DNA of 64,000 bases from an uncultured Merdimonas sp. (GTDB lineage: Bacteria > Bacillota > Clostridia > Lachnospirales > Lachnospiraceae): the NCBI GenBank assembly GCA_944378225.1, contig CALWGE010000004.1:1-64000 (forward strand), read 5' to 3'. Made by a program: the position numbers and the translations under genes. Under the pieces are notes generated by a model, which saw only the letters and a program-made list of their open reading frames with translations, searched no databases and was not told where the DNA came from. Below are positions 35,323 through 42,756 of the stretch, in pieces (positions within the stretch are counted from its first letter, which is position 1; each line of letters begins with the position of its first letter).

Positions 35323-36477
35323 GTGAAAAAGAAGAGAACAGGGGATAAGAAGCATATGGCACTCAGATTTCTTGCCATGGCGCTTGCGGTTGCTGTGCTG
35401 ACCGGTGCGCTGGTGAAAGTCTGTGACTATCTGCTGGTGGATGATACAGGCAGTTATACAAGACTTACCCTGCATGAGTTCTATCAGGTTTCAGATAAAG
35501 GGGAGAAGATTGATACTCTGTTTCTCGGAAGTTCACATTGTTTCCGTGCCTATGACCCGCAGCTTTTTACAGAACTGACAGGTAAGACTGCGTTTAATCT
35601 GGGTTCTTCTTCTCAGAATTATGATACGTCCTATTATCTTCTTCGGGAGGCAGCAAGATATCAGGAACTGAAGACGGTTTATCTGGATATGCATTACAAG
35701 TTTCTGTTTATTGACAAAGAGGACCGGGATCTGGTACAGGCAAATATTATTTCAGATTATATGCGTTGGTCCTTGAATAAATTACAGTTTCTTCTGACTA
35801 CGTCAGAAGCTGCAGAGTATACGAACCGTTTTCTGCCTTTCAGGAGAAACTGGCAGCAGCTGGGGGATATTGCTTATATAAAAGAAGTTCTGGAAAAGAA
35901 GCAGGCGGACAGTTACCGTAATTATGAGCCGGTGGCAGTGGAACAGGAATTTTATGCAGGCCGGGGATTTGTCTGGTCGGATGCTGTACTCGATGCAGAA
36001 GAAATTACCTGGTGGGATAATTTTACGGATGTTTCACAGGATATGGACAGTGATGTAACCTATACACTGGAATATATAGAAAAGATTGTGGGTTTCTGCA
36101 GGGAAGAAGGAATCCGTCTCGTGTTTGTGACTGCGCCCAGCTTTGACAGATATCTGCAGGAAATAGGGCCTTATGATGAGGCGCACCAGTATATTCAGAA
36201 AATGGCAGATAATTTAGGGATTCCGTATCTTGACTTCAATCTCTGCAGGAAAGAATATCTGGATCTGGGAGAAGACAGTTATATTGATGTGGATCACCTG
36301 AACGGACAGGGGGCTCTGCAGCTGACAACTCTTCTGGCAGAACTGGATGGCCCTCTGGAAGCGATCCAGACAGGTACGGAGAACAGCGGAGAACAGGGCT
36401 TGAGCAGTTTGAACACTGCGGAATCTGTCCAGGAGTTCGTTGACGAATATTTCACAGCATGGTATGATAAAGAATAA
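35323..36477 (+). CDS. SGNH-like membrane-anchored partner of MBOAT (second copy)
   Basis: 384 residues. A basic N-terminus and a TM helix (about 14-35) anchor an extracellular domain. LFLGSSHCFRAY gives Ser70/Ser71 with a flanking His, LNLGSSSQNYDTSYY follows, and YIDVDHLNGQGA provides Asp322 and His325. The arrangement matches DltD/AlgX-like acyl transferases. GTG is the start codon, behind AAGGAG. A ~40-residue acidic tail follows the SGNH core and is not found in the copy at 21000. Confidence 0.75.
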   Translation: MKKKRTGDKKHMALRFLAMALAVAVLTGALVKVCDYLLVDDTGSYTRLTLHEFYQVSDKGEKIDTLFLGSSHCFRAYDPQLFTELTGKTAFNLGSSSQNYDTSYYLLREAARYQELKTVYLDMHYKFLFIDKEDRDLVQANIISDYMRWSLNKLQFLLTTSEAAEYTNRFLPFRRNWQQLGDIAYIKEVLEKKQADSYRNYEPVAVEQEFYAGRGFVWSDAVLDAEEITWWDNFTDVSQDMDSDVTYTLEYIEKIVGFCREEGIRLVFVTAPSFDRYLQEIGPYDEAHQYIQKMADNLGIPYLDFNLCRKEYLDLGEDSYIDVDHLNGQGALQLTTLLAELDGPLEAIQTGTENSGEQGLSSLNTAESVQEFVDEYFTAWYDKE

Positions 36478-36500
36478 TAGGCTGAAAAGAGGAATTTGCG

Positions 36501-37592
36501 ATGAAAATTATGGCAAACCGCATGGATCGGGGATTTTTCCGGTATCAGCAGGAGTTTGAGGAAAAAGCTCTGGAGGTTCTGCGTTCAGGCTGGTATGTTC
36601 TTGGAAATGAAGTAAAGAGTTTTGAAGAAGAGTTTGCAGCTTACACGGGCGGCGGACATTGTGTGGGTCTGGCCAGCGGACTCGATGCTCTCTGGATCGC
36701 TTTCCGGCTTTTGGGAATCGGACCGGGCGATGAAGTCATCGTACAGGGAAACACCTATATTGCCAGTGTGATGGGTATTACCATAAATGGAGCCACACCG
36801 ATTTTTGTGGAGCCGAATGAATATTATAATATTGATGTATCCAAGATTGAAGAAAAGATTACAGAACGGACAAAGGCGGTGCTGGTTGTTCATCTTTATG
36901 GCCAGTCTGCCGATATGGCGGCTGTAAAAGCGTTAACAGACCGTTATAATCTGAAACTGGTAGAAGATTGTGCCCAGTCACATGGCGCATGTTTTGACGG
37001 GCAGATGACGGGAACGTTTGGAGATGTCGGCTGCTTTTCCTTTTATCCGTCAAAGAATGTGGGCGCTTTTGGAGACGGCGGCGGCGTAATTGTAAAAGAC
37101 GCGGGACTGGCAGAGGATTTCCGGGTGTTCCGCAATTACGGAAGTGAAAAGCGGTATTATAATAAAGTGGTAGGAGCCAATTCCAGACTGGACGAACTGC
37201 AGGCAGGTCTTCTGAGAGTCCGGCTGCGTCATGTGAGAGAGTGTGAGGAGGAACGCTGTCAGATTGCCGACCGGTATCTGAAAGAAATTGAGAATCCCAA
37301 ACTTATACTTCCCGGAGTTCAGAAAGGAGCTACTGCCGTATGGCATCAGTTTGTGGTACGTTGTGAGCAGCGGGACGAACTGAAAGAGTACCTGGAGAAA
37401 AAGGAGATCGGAACTATCATTCATTATCCGATTCCGCCTCATCTTTCAGAGGCATATCAATATCTGGGATATAAAACGGGAGACTTCCCGGTTACGGAAA
37501 AATATGCGAAGGAAGTTCTGTCTCTGCCTATGTATAACGGTATGACAGAGGAAGAACAGACTTATGTGATTGAAGCGCTGAATGCGTTCTGA
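36501..37592 (+). CDS. DegT/DnrJ/EryC1/StrS aminotransferase (FdtB/QdtB-like)
   Basis: 363 residues. Recognisable motifs are ASGLDALWIAFRLLGIGPGDEVIV, VVHLYGQSADM, VEDCAQSHGACF, and the PLP lysine Lys185 in CFSFYPSKNVGAFGDGG. It aminates a keto-sugar nucleotide. Next to an FdtA-like 3,4-ketoisomerase this points to a 3-amino-3,6-dideoxyhexose such as dTDP-Fuc3N or dTDP-Qui3N. No acetyltransferase of the FdtC/QdtC type was found beside it. The start could also be the ATG at 36513 (MANRMDRG). Confidence 0.88.
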   Translation: MKIMANRMDRGFFRYQQEFEEKALEVLRSGWYVLGNEVKSFEEEFAAYTGGGHCVGLASGLDALWIAFRLLGIGPGDEVIVQGNTYIASVMGITINGATPIFVEPNEYYNIDVSKIEEKITERTKAVLVVHLYGQSADMAAVKALTDRYNLKLVEDCAQSHGACFDGQMTGTFGDVGCFSFYPSKNVGAFGDGGGVIVKDAGLAEDFRVFRNYGSEKRYYNKVVGANSRLDELQAGLLRVRLRHVRECEEERCQIADRYLKEIENPKLILPGVQKGATAVWHQFVVRCEQRDELKEYLEKKEIGTIIHYPIPPHLSEAYQYLGYKTGDFPVTEKYAKEVLSLPMYNGMTEEEQTYVIEALNAF

Positions 37593-37600
37593 TTTGCGAC

Positions 37601-37625
37601 TGCCGGCCGCCGGCAATTAAATTGC
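37601..37625. repeat. Two abutting palindromes between the fdtB-like and fdtA-like genes
   Basis: TGCCGGCCGCCGGCA (37601-37615) is a perfect palindrome around a central C, and GCAATTAAATTGC (37613-37625) is a perfect palindrome around a central A; they share GCA. They fill most of the 46-base gap and end just before the GGGAG ribosome binding site of the next gene. No T-run follows. Confidence 0.7.
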
Positions 37626-37638
37626 AGGGAGAGATAGA

Positions 37639-38061
37639 ATGAGTATCAAAGAACAGTATAAAATCCTGGAATTTGGAGATCTGGGAGATGAGAGAGGCAA
37701 GCTGGTGGTTGTGGAAGGGGCCATGGATATCCCCTTTGAAATCAAAAGAGTCTTTTATATCTATGGCTCGGACAGCAGTGTGATTCGTGGACAGCATGCC
37801 AACCGGAACTCAGAATTTGTTCTTATTAACGTGAGCGGATCCAGTAAAGTGCGTGTGGACAATGGCTTTGAGGAAGAGATCATTGAGCTGAACAGGCCCA
37901 GAATGGGACTTTACCTTCCCACCATGCTCTGGAAGGACATGTATGATTTCAGTGCGGATTCCGTTCTCCTGGTTCTGACGAATACCCATTATGACGGGAA
38001 GGAATATATCCGCGATTATGACGAATATCTGAAGGAAGTAGGAGGAATCCGCAGGCGATGA
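37639..38061 (+). CDS. dTDP-6-deoxy-hexulose 3,4-ketoisomerase-like cupin (FdtA/QdtA family)
   Basis: 140 residues, one cupin domain of the WxcM-like/FdtA family: EIKRVFYIYG, then SVIRGQHANRNSEFVLINVSGS and a DYDEYLKEV tail. The family converts dTDP-4-dehydro-6-deoxyglucose to a 3-keto isomer ready for the aminotransferase encoded upstream. The usual RGxHAH reads RGQHAN here: His53 is kept but the second His is Asn55. This may alter stereochemistry (FdtA versus QdtA type) or activity. The dTDP-glucose synthase and 4,6-dehydratase are not nearby. Confidence 0.82.
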   Translation: MSIKEQYKILEFGDLGDERGKLVVVEGAMDIPFEIKRVFYIYGSDSSVIRGQHANRNSEFVLINVSGSSKVRVDNGFEEEIIELNRPRMGLYLPTMLWKDMYDFSADSVLLVLTNTHYDGKEYIRDYDEYLKEVGGIRRR

Positions 38062-38996
38062 GTAAGCTTTCAATTATCGTTCCTGTATACTGGAACTCGG
38101 ACACCCTGATGCTGCTTTATCAGGATATGAGAGAAAAGATTCTCCATAAACTGGAGGAATATGAGATTGTCTTTGTAGATGACGGATCCGGAGATAATTC
38201 CTGGGAGATCATGAATCAGATCCGTGATATGGATGAAAATGTCCGCCTTGTGAAGCTGTCCAGGAATTTTGGAGAACATGCAGCGATTCTGGCAGGGTTG
38301 TCTGTCTGTACGGGAGATTGCGCTGTAACCAAGCAGGCAGATCTGCAGGAAGATTCCGAGTTGATTCTGCAGCTTTATGACAAATGGAAGGAAGGCAATA
38401 AAGTAGTCCTTGCAGTCCGGGCAGACCGGGATGAGGGAGCAGTGCAGAAGTTTTTTGCCAATCTGTATTATACCATGATGCGCAAGCTGGTGGTAAAGGA
38501 CATGCCTAAGGGCGGGTTCGACTGCTATCTGCTTGATCGCCAGGTGATAGAAGTCCTGCTGATGCTGGATGAAAAGAATTCCGCGCTTACCCTTCAGGTG
38601 CTTTGGGTAGGGTTTAAGAGTGATAAGGTATACTTCCACAGAAAAGCCCGGGAGATTGGAACTTCCCGCTGGACTCTTTCCAAAAAGGTCAAGCTGGTTG
38701 TGGATTCCATGATGAGTTTTTCCTATTTCCCGGTACGTTTTATGTCTTTCCTGGGTTCTGCCTATGCAGTTGTAGCAGTTATTATGGCGATTGTGCTGAT
38801 GGCACAGAAGATTTCCGGTGTAGAAGACATGCAGGGCTGGACATCGCTTATGGTCCTCATGTTGTTCTCTTTTGGCGTCATTATGGTAATGCTGGGACTT
38901 CTGGGAGAGTATATCTGGCGGGCGCTGGATGCTTCGAGAAACAGGCCGCCGTTCCTGATTGACGAGACGAAGGGCTTTGAAGAAAAGAAAGACTGA
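38058..38996 (+). CDS. GtrB-like polyprenyl-phosphate glycosyltransferase (GT2, two TM)
   Basis: 312 residues: KLSIIVPVYWNSDTLMLLYQ, FVDDGSGDNSWE, LSRNFGEHAAILAGLSV, then TKQADLQEDSELI, and two C-terminal TM helices (about 231-252 and 264-286) ending GEYIWRALDASRNRPPF. The donor-site DADLQ of typical GtrB proteins is here QADLQ, with the Asp retained one position on. It overlaps the fdtA-like gene by 4 bases. This suggests that the amino sugar made upstream may be loaded onto undecaprenyl phosphate by this enzyme. Confidence 0.82.
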   Translation: MSKLSIIVPVYWNSDTLMLLYQDMREKILHKLEEYEIVFVDDGSGDNSWEIMNQIRDMDENVRLVKLSRNFGEHAAILAGLSVCTGDCAVTKQADLQEDSELILQLYDKWKEGNKVVLAVRADRDEGAVQKFFANLYYTMMRKLVVKDMPKGGFDCYLLDRQVIEVLLMLDEKNSALTLQVLWVGFKSDKVYFHRKAREIGTSRWTLSKKVKLVVDSMMSFSYFPVRFMSFLGSAYAVVAVIMAIVLMAQKISGVEDMQGWTSLMVLMLFSFGVIMVMLGLLGEYIWRALDASRNRPPFLIDETKGFEEKKD

Positions 38997-39007
38997 CAGG
39001 AGCGCTT

Positions 39008-39964
39008 ATGGACAGAATTTCGGTGATTGTTCCCTGCTATAATGAGCAGGAAGCTATTCCTATTTTTTATAACGAAATCGTAAAAACGGCGGAAGAGCTG
39101 CGTCAGAAGGCGGAGCTCCAGATTCTGTTTGTCAATGACGGTTCAAAGGACGCAAGTCTTGATGAAATGAAAAAGCTGGCAGAGCAGGACTCCCGTGTGA
39201 AGTATGTAAGTTTTTCACGGAATTTCGGGAAAGAAGCCGCTATGTATGCCGGGCTTTCCTATGCGGATGGCGATTACACGGCAATCATGGATGTGGACCT
39301 GCAGGATCCGCCTTCTCTGCTGCCGGAGATGTACCGGCTTATCACGGAAGAGTCTTACGATTGTGTGGCTACCAGGAGAGTGACCCGGAAGGGAGAGCCG
39401 CCTATCCGTTCTTTTTTTGCGAGGCGCTTTTACGCTATGATGCACCGGCTGTCCAAGACAGAAATTGTAGACGGAGCCCGGGATTATCGTCTCATGACCA
39501 GACAGTTTGTGAATGAACTGCTTCGTCTGGGGGAATATAACCGGTTTTCCAAAGGACTGTTCGGCTGGGTCGGATTTAAGACGAAATGGCTGGAGTATGA
39601 AAATGTGGAACGAAGTGCCGGAGAAACCAAATGGTCCTTCTGGAAACTTCTGATTTACAGCATTGACGGAATTGTAGGATTTTCCACAGCTCCGCTGGCT
39701 ATCGCTGCGTTCCTTGGTGTCTTTTTCTGTATTGTGGCCTTTTTGGCTCTCTGCTTTATCATTGTACGGACGATACTGTTCGGGGATCCGGTATCAGGAT
39801 GGCCGTCAATGACCTGCATTATCATTTTCCTGGGTGGAATTCAATTGTTCTGTATTGGAATTCTGGGAGAGTATCTGGCTAAGACTTATATGGAAACCAA
39901 GCACCGTCCGATTTTTATCTGTAAAGAAACAAACGTAGACAAAGCCCAGGAGGAGGCAGAATGA
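39008..39964 (+). CDS. GtrB-like polyprenyl-phosphate glycosyltransferase (GT2, two TM)
   Basis: 318 residues with RISVIVPCYNEQEAIPIFYN, FVNDGSKDASLDEM, FSRNFGKEAAMYAGLSYA, MDVDLQDPPSLL and RDYRLMTRQFVNEL. Two C-terminal TM helices (about 233-257 and 269-291) are followed by GEYLAKTYMETKHRPIF. This is the standard undecaprenyl-phosphate glycosyltransferase layout. It is the third GtrB-like enzyme in the window, next to two GT-C candidates that could use its product. It overlaps the next gene by 4 bases. Confidence 0.85.
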   Translation: MDRISVIVPCYNEQEAIPIFYNEIVKTAEELRQKAELQILFVNDGSKDASLDEMKKLAEQDSRVKYVSFSRNFGKEAAMYAGLSYADGDYTAIMDVDLQDPPSLLPEMYRLITEESYDCVATRRVTRKGEPPIRSFFARRFYAMMHRLSKTEIVDGARDYRLMTRQFVNELLRLGEYNRFSKGLFGWVGFKTKWLEYENVERSAGETKWSFWKLLIYSIDGIVGFSTAPLAIAAFLGVFFCIVAFLALCFIIVRTILFGDPVSGWPSMTCIIIFLGGIQLFCIGILGEYLAKTYMETKHRPIFICKETNVDKAQEEAE

Positions 39965-41055
39965 AGGAAAAGTATATAAGGCCGCTTCTGGCAGTATTCG
40001 TTCTTTTATTTGCCGGCATGCTGGCATGGAACGTCTCCCTGCAGAGAGAAGTCGCCAAATATAAGCCTCAGGTAGAAGGATACCTGCCGGAGGATATTTA
40101 TGTGGCCGTGGGAAGCACCATTGAACTTTATGACGATCAGGTAATCTGGTCCGGTATTCGGGACGGATATTCCTGTAACTGGGACTGTGAAATTGGGGAG
40201 AATCTGGAGGATCGGTTTTCTGTTACAGGAAAGGAGGAGCAGATCGGAGAGTATCCGCTGACTCTGACAGTCTATGATTATAATATTAATGAAATTCTGA
40301 CATTGTCCAGTACGCTTCATGTGGTGGAGCAGCTGGAAGGAGAATATTCCATTATGAATATGGGAGACAGTCTGTCCGACGGGAAGGAGTGGTACAGAAC
40401 CATCTACCACCTGTCCGGCGATCAGATTACCTTTACAGGAACAAGAGGCTGGACACGTTACGGCCATGAGGGAAGAAGCGGTTTTTCGGCGCAGGATTAT
40501 CTGGAGCCGACAGAATTTTTCTCCAATGGCGTAAGCGAGGGAATTCAGCCTTTTTATGATCCGGTCCAGGAAATGTTTGACTGGAATTATTATAAACTGT
40601 ATACCGGAAAGGATCCGGATGTTATTCAGATCTTTCTTGGAACCAACGGACTGAAAGATGATCCGTCTGATACAGTGAAAGCTATTGCACAGATGGTAGA
40701 TAATATCCGTCATCACGATAAAGAAATACCGATTTATCTGGTTAACACTATTTATTGGGCGGATCAGGAGAAAATCGGAACCATGGTGCGTCAGGACGGC
40801 ACAGCTTTTCTTCAGGGGGAATTCAAAAACCGTTCTGATAAACGGATTATGGATCTGATGCAGGCCATGGCGGAAGAATTTGAAGGAATGCACCATGTGG
40901 AACTGATTCCTCTGGCTCTGATGCATAACAGCGCAGAGAACTTTGAAGATGGTGATGCGCTGCATCCCGGTATGGCTGGCTATGACCAGTTTGCTTCTGT
41001 TATGTACAGCGTATATTGCGGTACTCTGCCTTCTATGCTGGAGGAAAACAGCTGA
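39961..41055 (+). CDS. Secreted/anchored SGNH (GDSL) hydrolase with N-terminal beta domain
   Basis: 364 residues. An N-terminal TM/signal anchor (about 5-24) is followed by a beta-rich domain (about 40-125) resembling an Ig-like fold, then a complete GDSL core. MNMGDSLSDG carries nucleophile Ser137, GHEGRSGF the block II glycine, IFLGTNGLKD the block III Asn, and DALHPGMAGY Asp332 and His335. It probably removes or transfers acyl groups on an extracellular glycan. Placement directly behind a GtrB-like gene, with ATGA overlap, ties it to polysaccharide maturation. Confidence 0.82.
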   Translation: MKEKYIRPLLAVFVLLFAGMLAWNVSLQREVAKYKPQVEGYLPEDIYVAVGSTIELYDDQVIWSGIRDGYSCNWDCEIGENLEDRFSVTGKEEQIGEYPLTLTVYDYNINEILTLSSTLHVVEQLEGEYSIMNMGDSLSDGKEWYRTIYHLSGDQITFTGTRGWTRYGHEGRSGFSAQDYLEPTEFFSNGVSEGIQPFYDPVQEMFDWNYYKLYTGKDPDVIQIFLGTNGLKDDPSDTVKAIAQMVDNIRHHDKEIPIYLVNTIYWADQEKIGTMVRQDGTAFLQGEFKNRSDKRIMDLMQAMAEEFEGMHHVELIPLALMHNSAENFEDGDALHPGMAGYDQFASVMYSVYCGTLPSMLEENS

Positions 41056-41124
41056 AAAATACGAACAGAAAAGAGCTGATTTTGCAGTAAGATACAGCGA
41101 GTCCGGATCAGGGAGGAAATGAAT

Positions 41125-42756
41125 ATGACGAAAACAGAGAAAGCAGCGGAAATATCTGTCCGGATTTATCGGTCGCTTCTGCTGTTCTTTAAAAAATATT
41201 ACTGGATATTTTTTACTTTGGCCTGCCTCGTGCTGGCCTTTTTCTGCTTCCGTTGTCTGGATGTTTCGTATGTGGATTCCTGGGACGAGGCGCGTCACGG
41301 AGTCAATGCTTATGAAATGATTCAGAATGGAGATTATATCCGTCATACGTACAATTATCAGACAGACGACTGGAATCTGAAGCCTTCGATCAGTTATTGG
41401 GGAATTGTTCTGGGCTTTCGTCTCTTTGGATACAGTGTGACAGGACTGAGATTTATCTCAGCATTTTCCTATCTGCTTACGGGAATTGCCTGTGCGCTTT
41501 TTGCGAAAAAATACAGCAAAGAGGCCTCGATTCTGGTGCTGGGATTTTTCTGCGCAAATGAACGTCCCCTTTCAGCACATCTGGCCAGAGCCGGGGATGC
41601 AGATGCACTTTACATGCTGTTTTTTACGCTTGCTATGCTTGCTATGCTCCGTGTCCGGGAAAACCATAAGAGGGTATATGCCTGCGGCTTTTTATTTTCG
41701 CTGGCATTTCTGACAAAAAGCTGGCATGCCGGTATGATAGCGGCTGTTGGCGGGCTTTATCTTCTGGGCACAGGAGAGTTGTTTCGCCTGAAACTGAAGG
41801 AGTGGGGCGGATTTCTGCTTTCTGTCTTTCTGCCGCTGCTGCTGTGGTTTGGCTGGCGTTTTACAAAAGACGGATTTTTTTTCCTGAGGCAGATGGTGGA
41901 AGTGGATCTTCTGGCACGTACAGGCAGTTCAAATTTTGAAGGACATGAGTTCCCGTTTTCCTTCTATTATGACATGGTATTTGGAGCGGAAGGCTTCATA
42001 TACCGTTGGCTGATGCTGATTTGTCTGGCTGGACTTGCGGCCGGTCTGGTCTGGCTGTGGAAGACACGAAGCTGGAAACAGGCCAGAGAAAGTGGAACGC
42101 TTCAGGATGTATTTGGATATCTGCTCTGGTTTCTGATTCCGTTTCTGGGTTTTTCTCTGATCCGGACGAAGCTTATCTGGTATTGCTATCCCTGCACAGT
42201 GCCCCTGATTATGGGAGCGGCAGTTTTTCTGGGGAAAGCGCTGAATATTCCTTTTCATATGGAGAGGGAGAAGATGGAAGCTGTGTGCCTGAACCGGGGA
42301 ACATATAAGGAGACGGCAGGCGGAAAAATCGCAGGCGTTAAGCTTGCAGCCAGTCTGGCAATCTGGATTCTGGCTGCCGGATGTGCTGCAGGTACAGGAT
42401 ATTATATGTGGAATTCCTATCTGCATGTGATACGTGAAGCGCACGGGGATCCGTTTCAGCTTTTTATACAGGAAAGCGTGGAACGTGATGCAGAATATGC
42501 GGGTGTGAAAGCATACATCTGTGTGCCTGGAGAAGACCCGGAGAAAATCGGGAACTGGGATCAGAATGTACTGTTTATGGCAGAAATCAGCGGAGATTTC
42601 CATTGCACGGATGGAGGAGCGGAGGCCTTCCTGAAAGAAAATGAGCCGGCTGTCCTGTATATAGACGCGGCTCATTATGAGGAATACAGCAGGGAGCTTG
42701 CAGGTACACAGGTGATCTGTGAAAATGAAAGCTATCTGCTGCTGGGTAAAGAATAA
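41125..42756 (+). CDS. ArnT/PMT-type GT-C glycosyltransferase
   Basis: A 543-residue membrane enzyme. The first periplasmic-type loop reads YVDSWDEARHGVNAYEM, containing the DxDE-like acidic motif of GT39/GT83 enzymes, followed by GDYIRHTYNYQ and KPSISYWGIVLGF. LSAHLARAGDADALYMLF in a later loop is also characteristic. It would take a sugar from polyprenyl phosphate and add it to an extracellular acceptor. GGAGG (41112-41116) favours ATG 41125 over 41119. Its 3' end overlaps the convergent gene by 25 bases. Confidence 0.83.
   Translation: MTKTEKAAEISVRIYRSLLLFFKKYYWIFFTLACLVLAFFCFRCLDVSYVDSWDEARHGVNAYEMIQNGDYIRHTYNYQTDDWNLKPSISYWGIVLGFRLFGYSVTGLRFISAFSYLLTGIACALFAKKYSKEASILVLGFFCANERPLSAHLARAGDADALYMLFFTLAMLAMLRVRENHKRVYACGFLFSLAFLTKSWHAGMIAAVGGLYLLGTGELFRLKLKEWGGFLLSVFLPLLLWFGWRFTKDGFFFLRQMVEVDLLARTGSSNFEGHEFPFSFYYDMVFGAEGFIYRWLMLICLAGLAAGLVWLWKTRSWKQARESGTLQDVFGYLLWFLIPFLGFSLIRTKLIWYCYPCTVPLIMGAAVFLGKALNIPFHMEREKMEAVCLNRGTYKETAGGKIAGVKLAASLAIWILAAGCAAGTGYYMWNSYLHVIREAHGDPFQLFIQESVERDAEYAGVKAYICVPGEDPEKIGNWDQNVLFMAEISGDFHCTDGGAEAFLKENEPAVLYIDAAHYEEYSRELAGTQVICENESYLLLGKE

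Noticed and set aside
40006..41346. A 446-residue minus-strand open frame opposite the GDSL hydrolase
   Set aside because: His, Ile and Cys-rich composition typical of an antisense frame; the plus strand has complete GDSL catalytic blocks.
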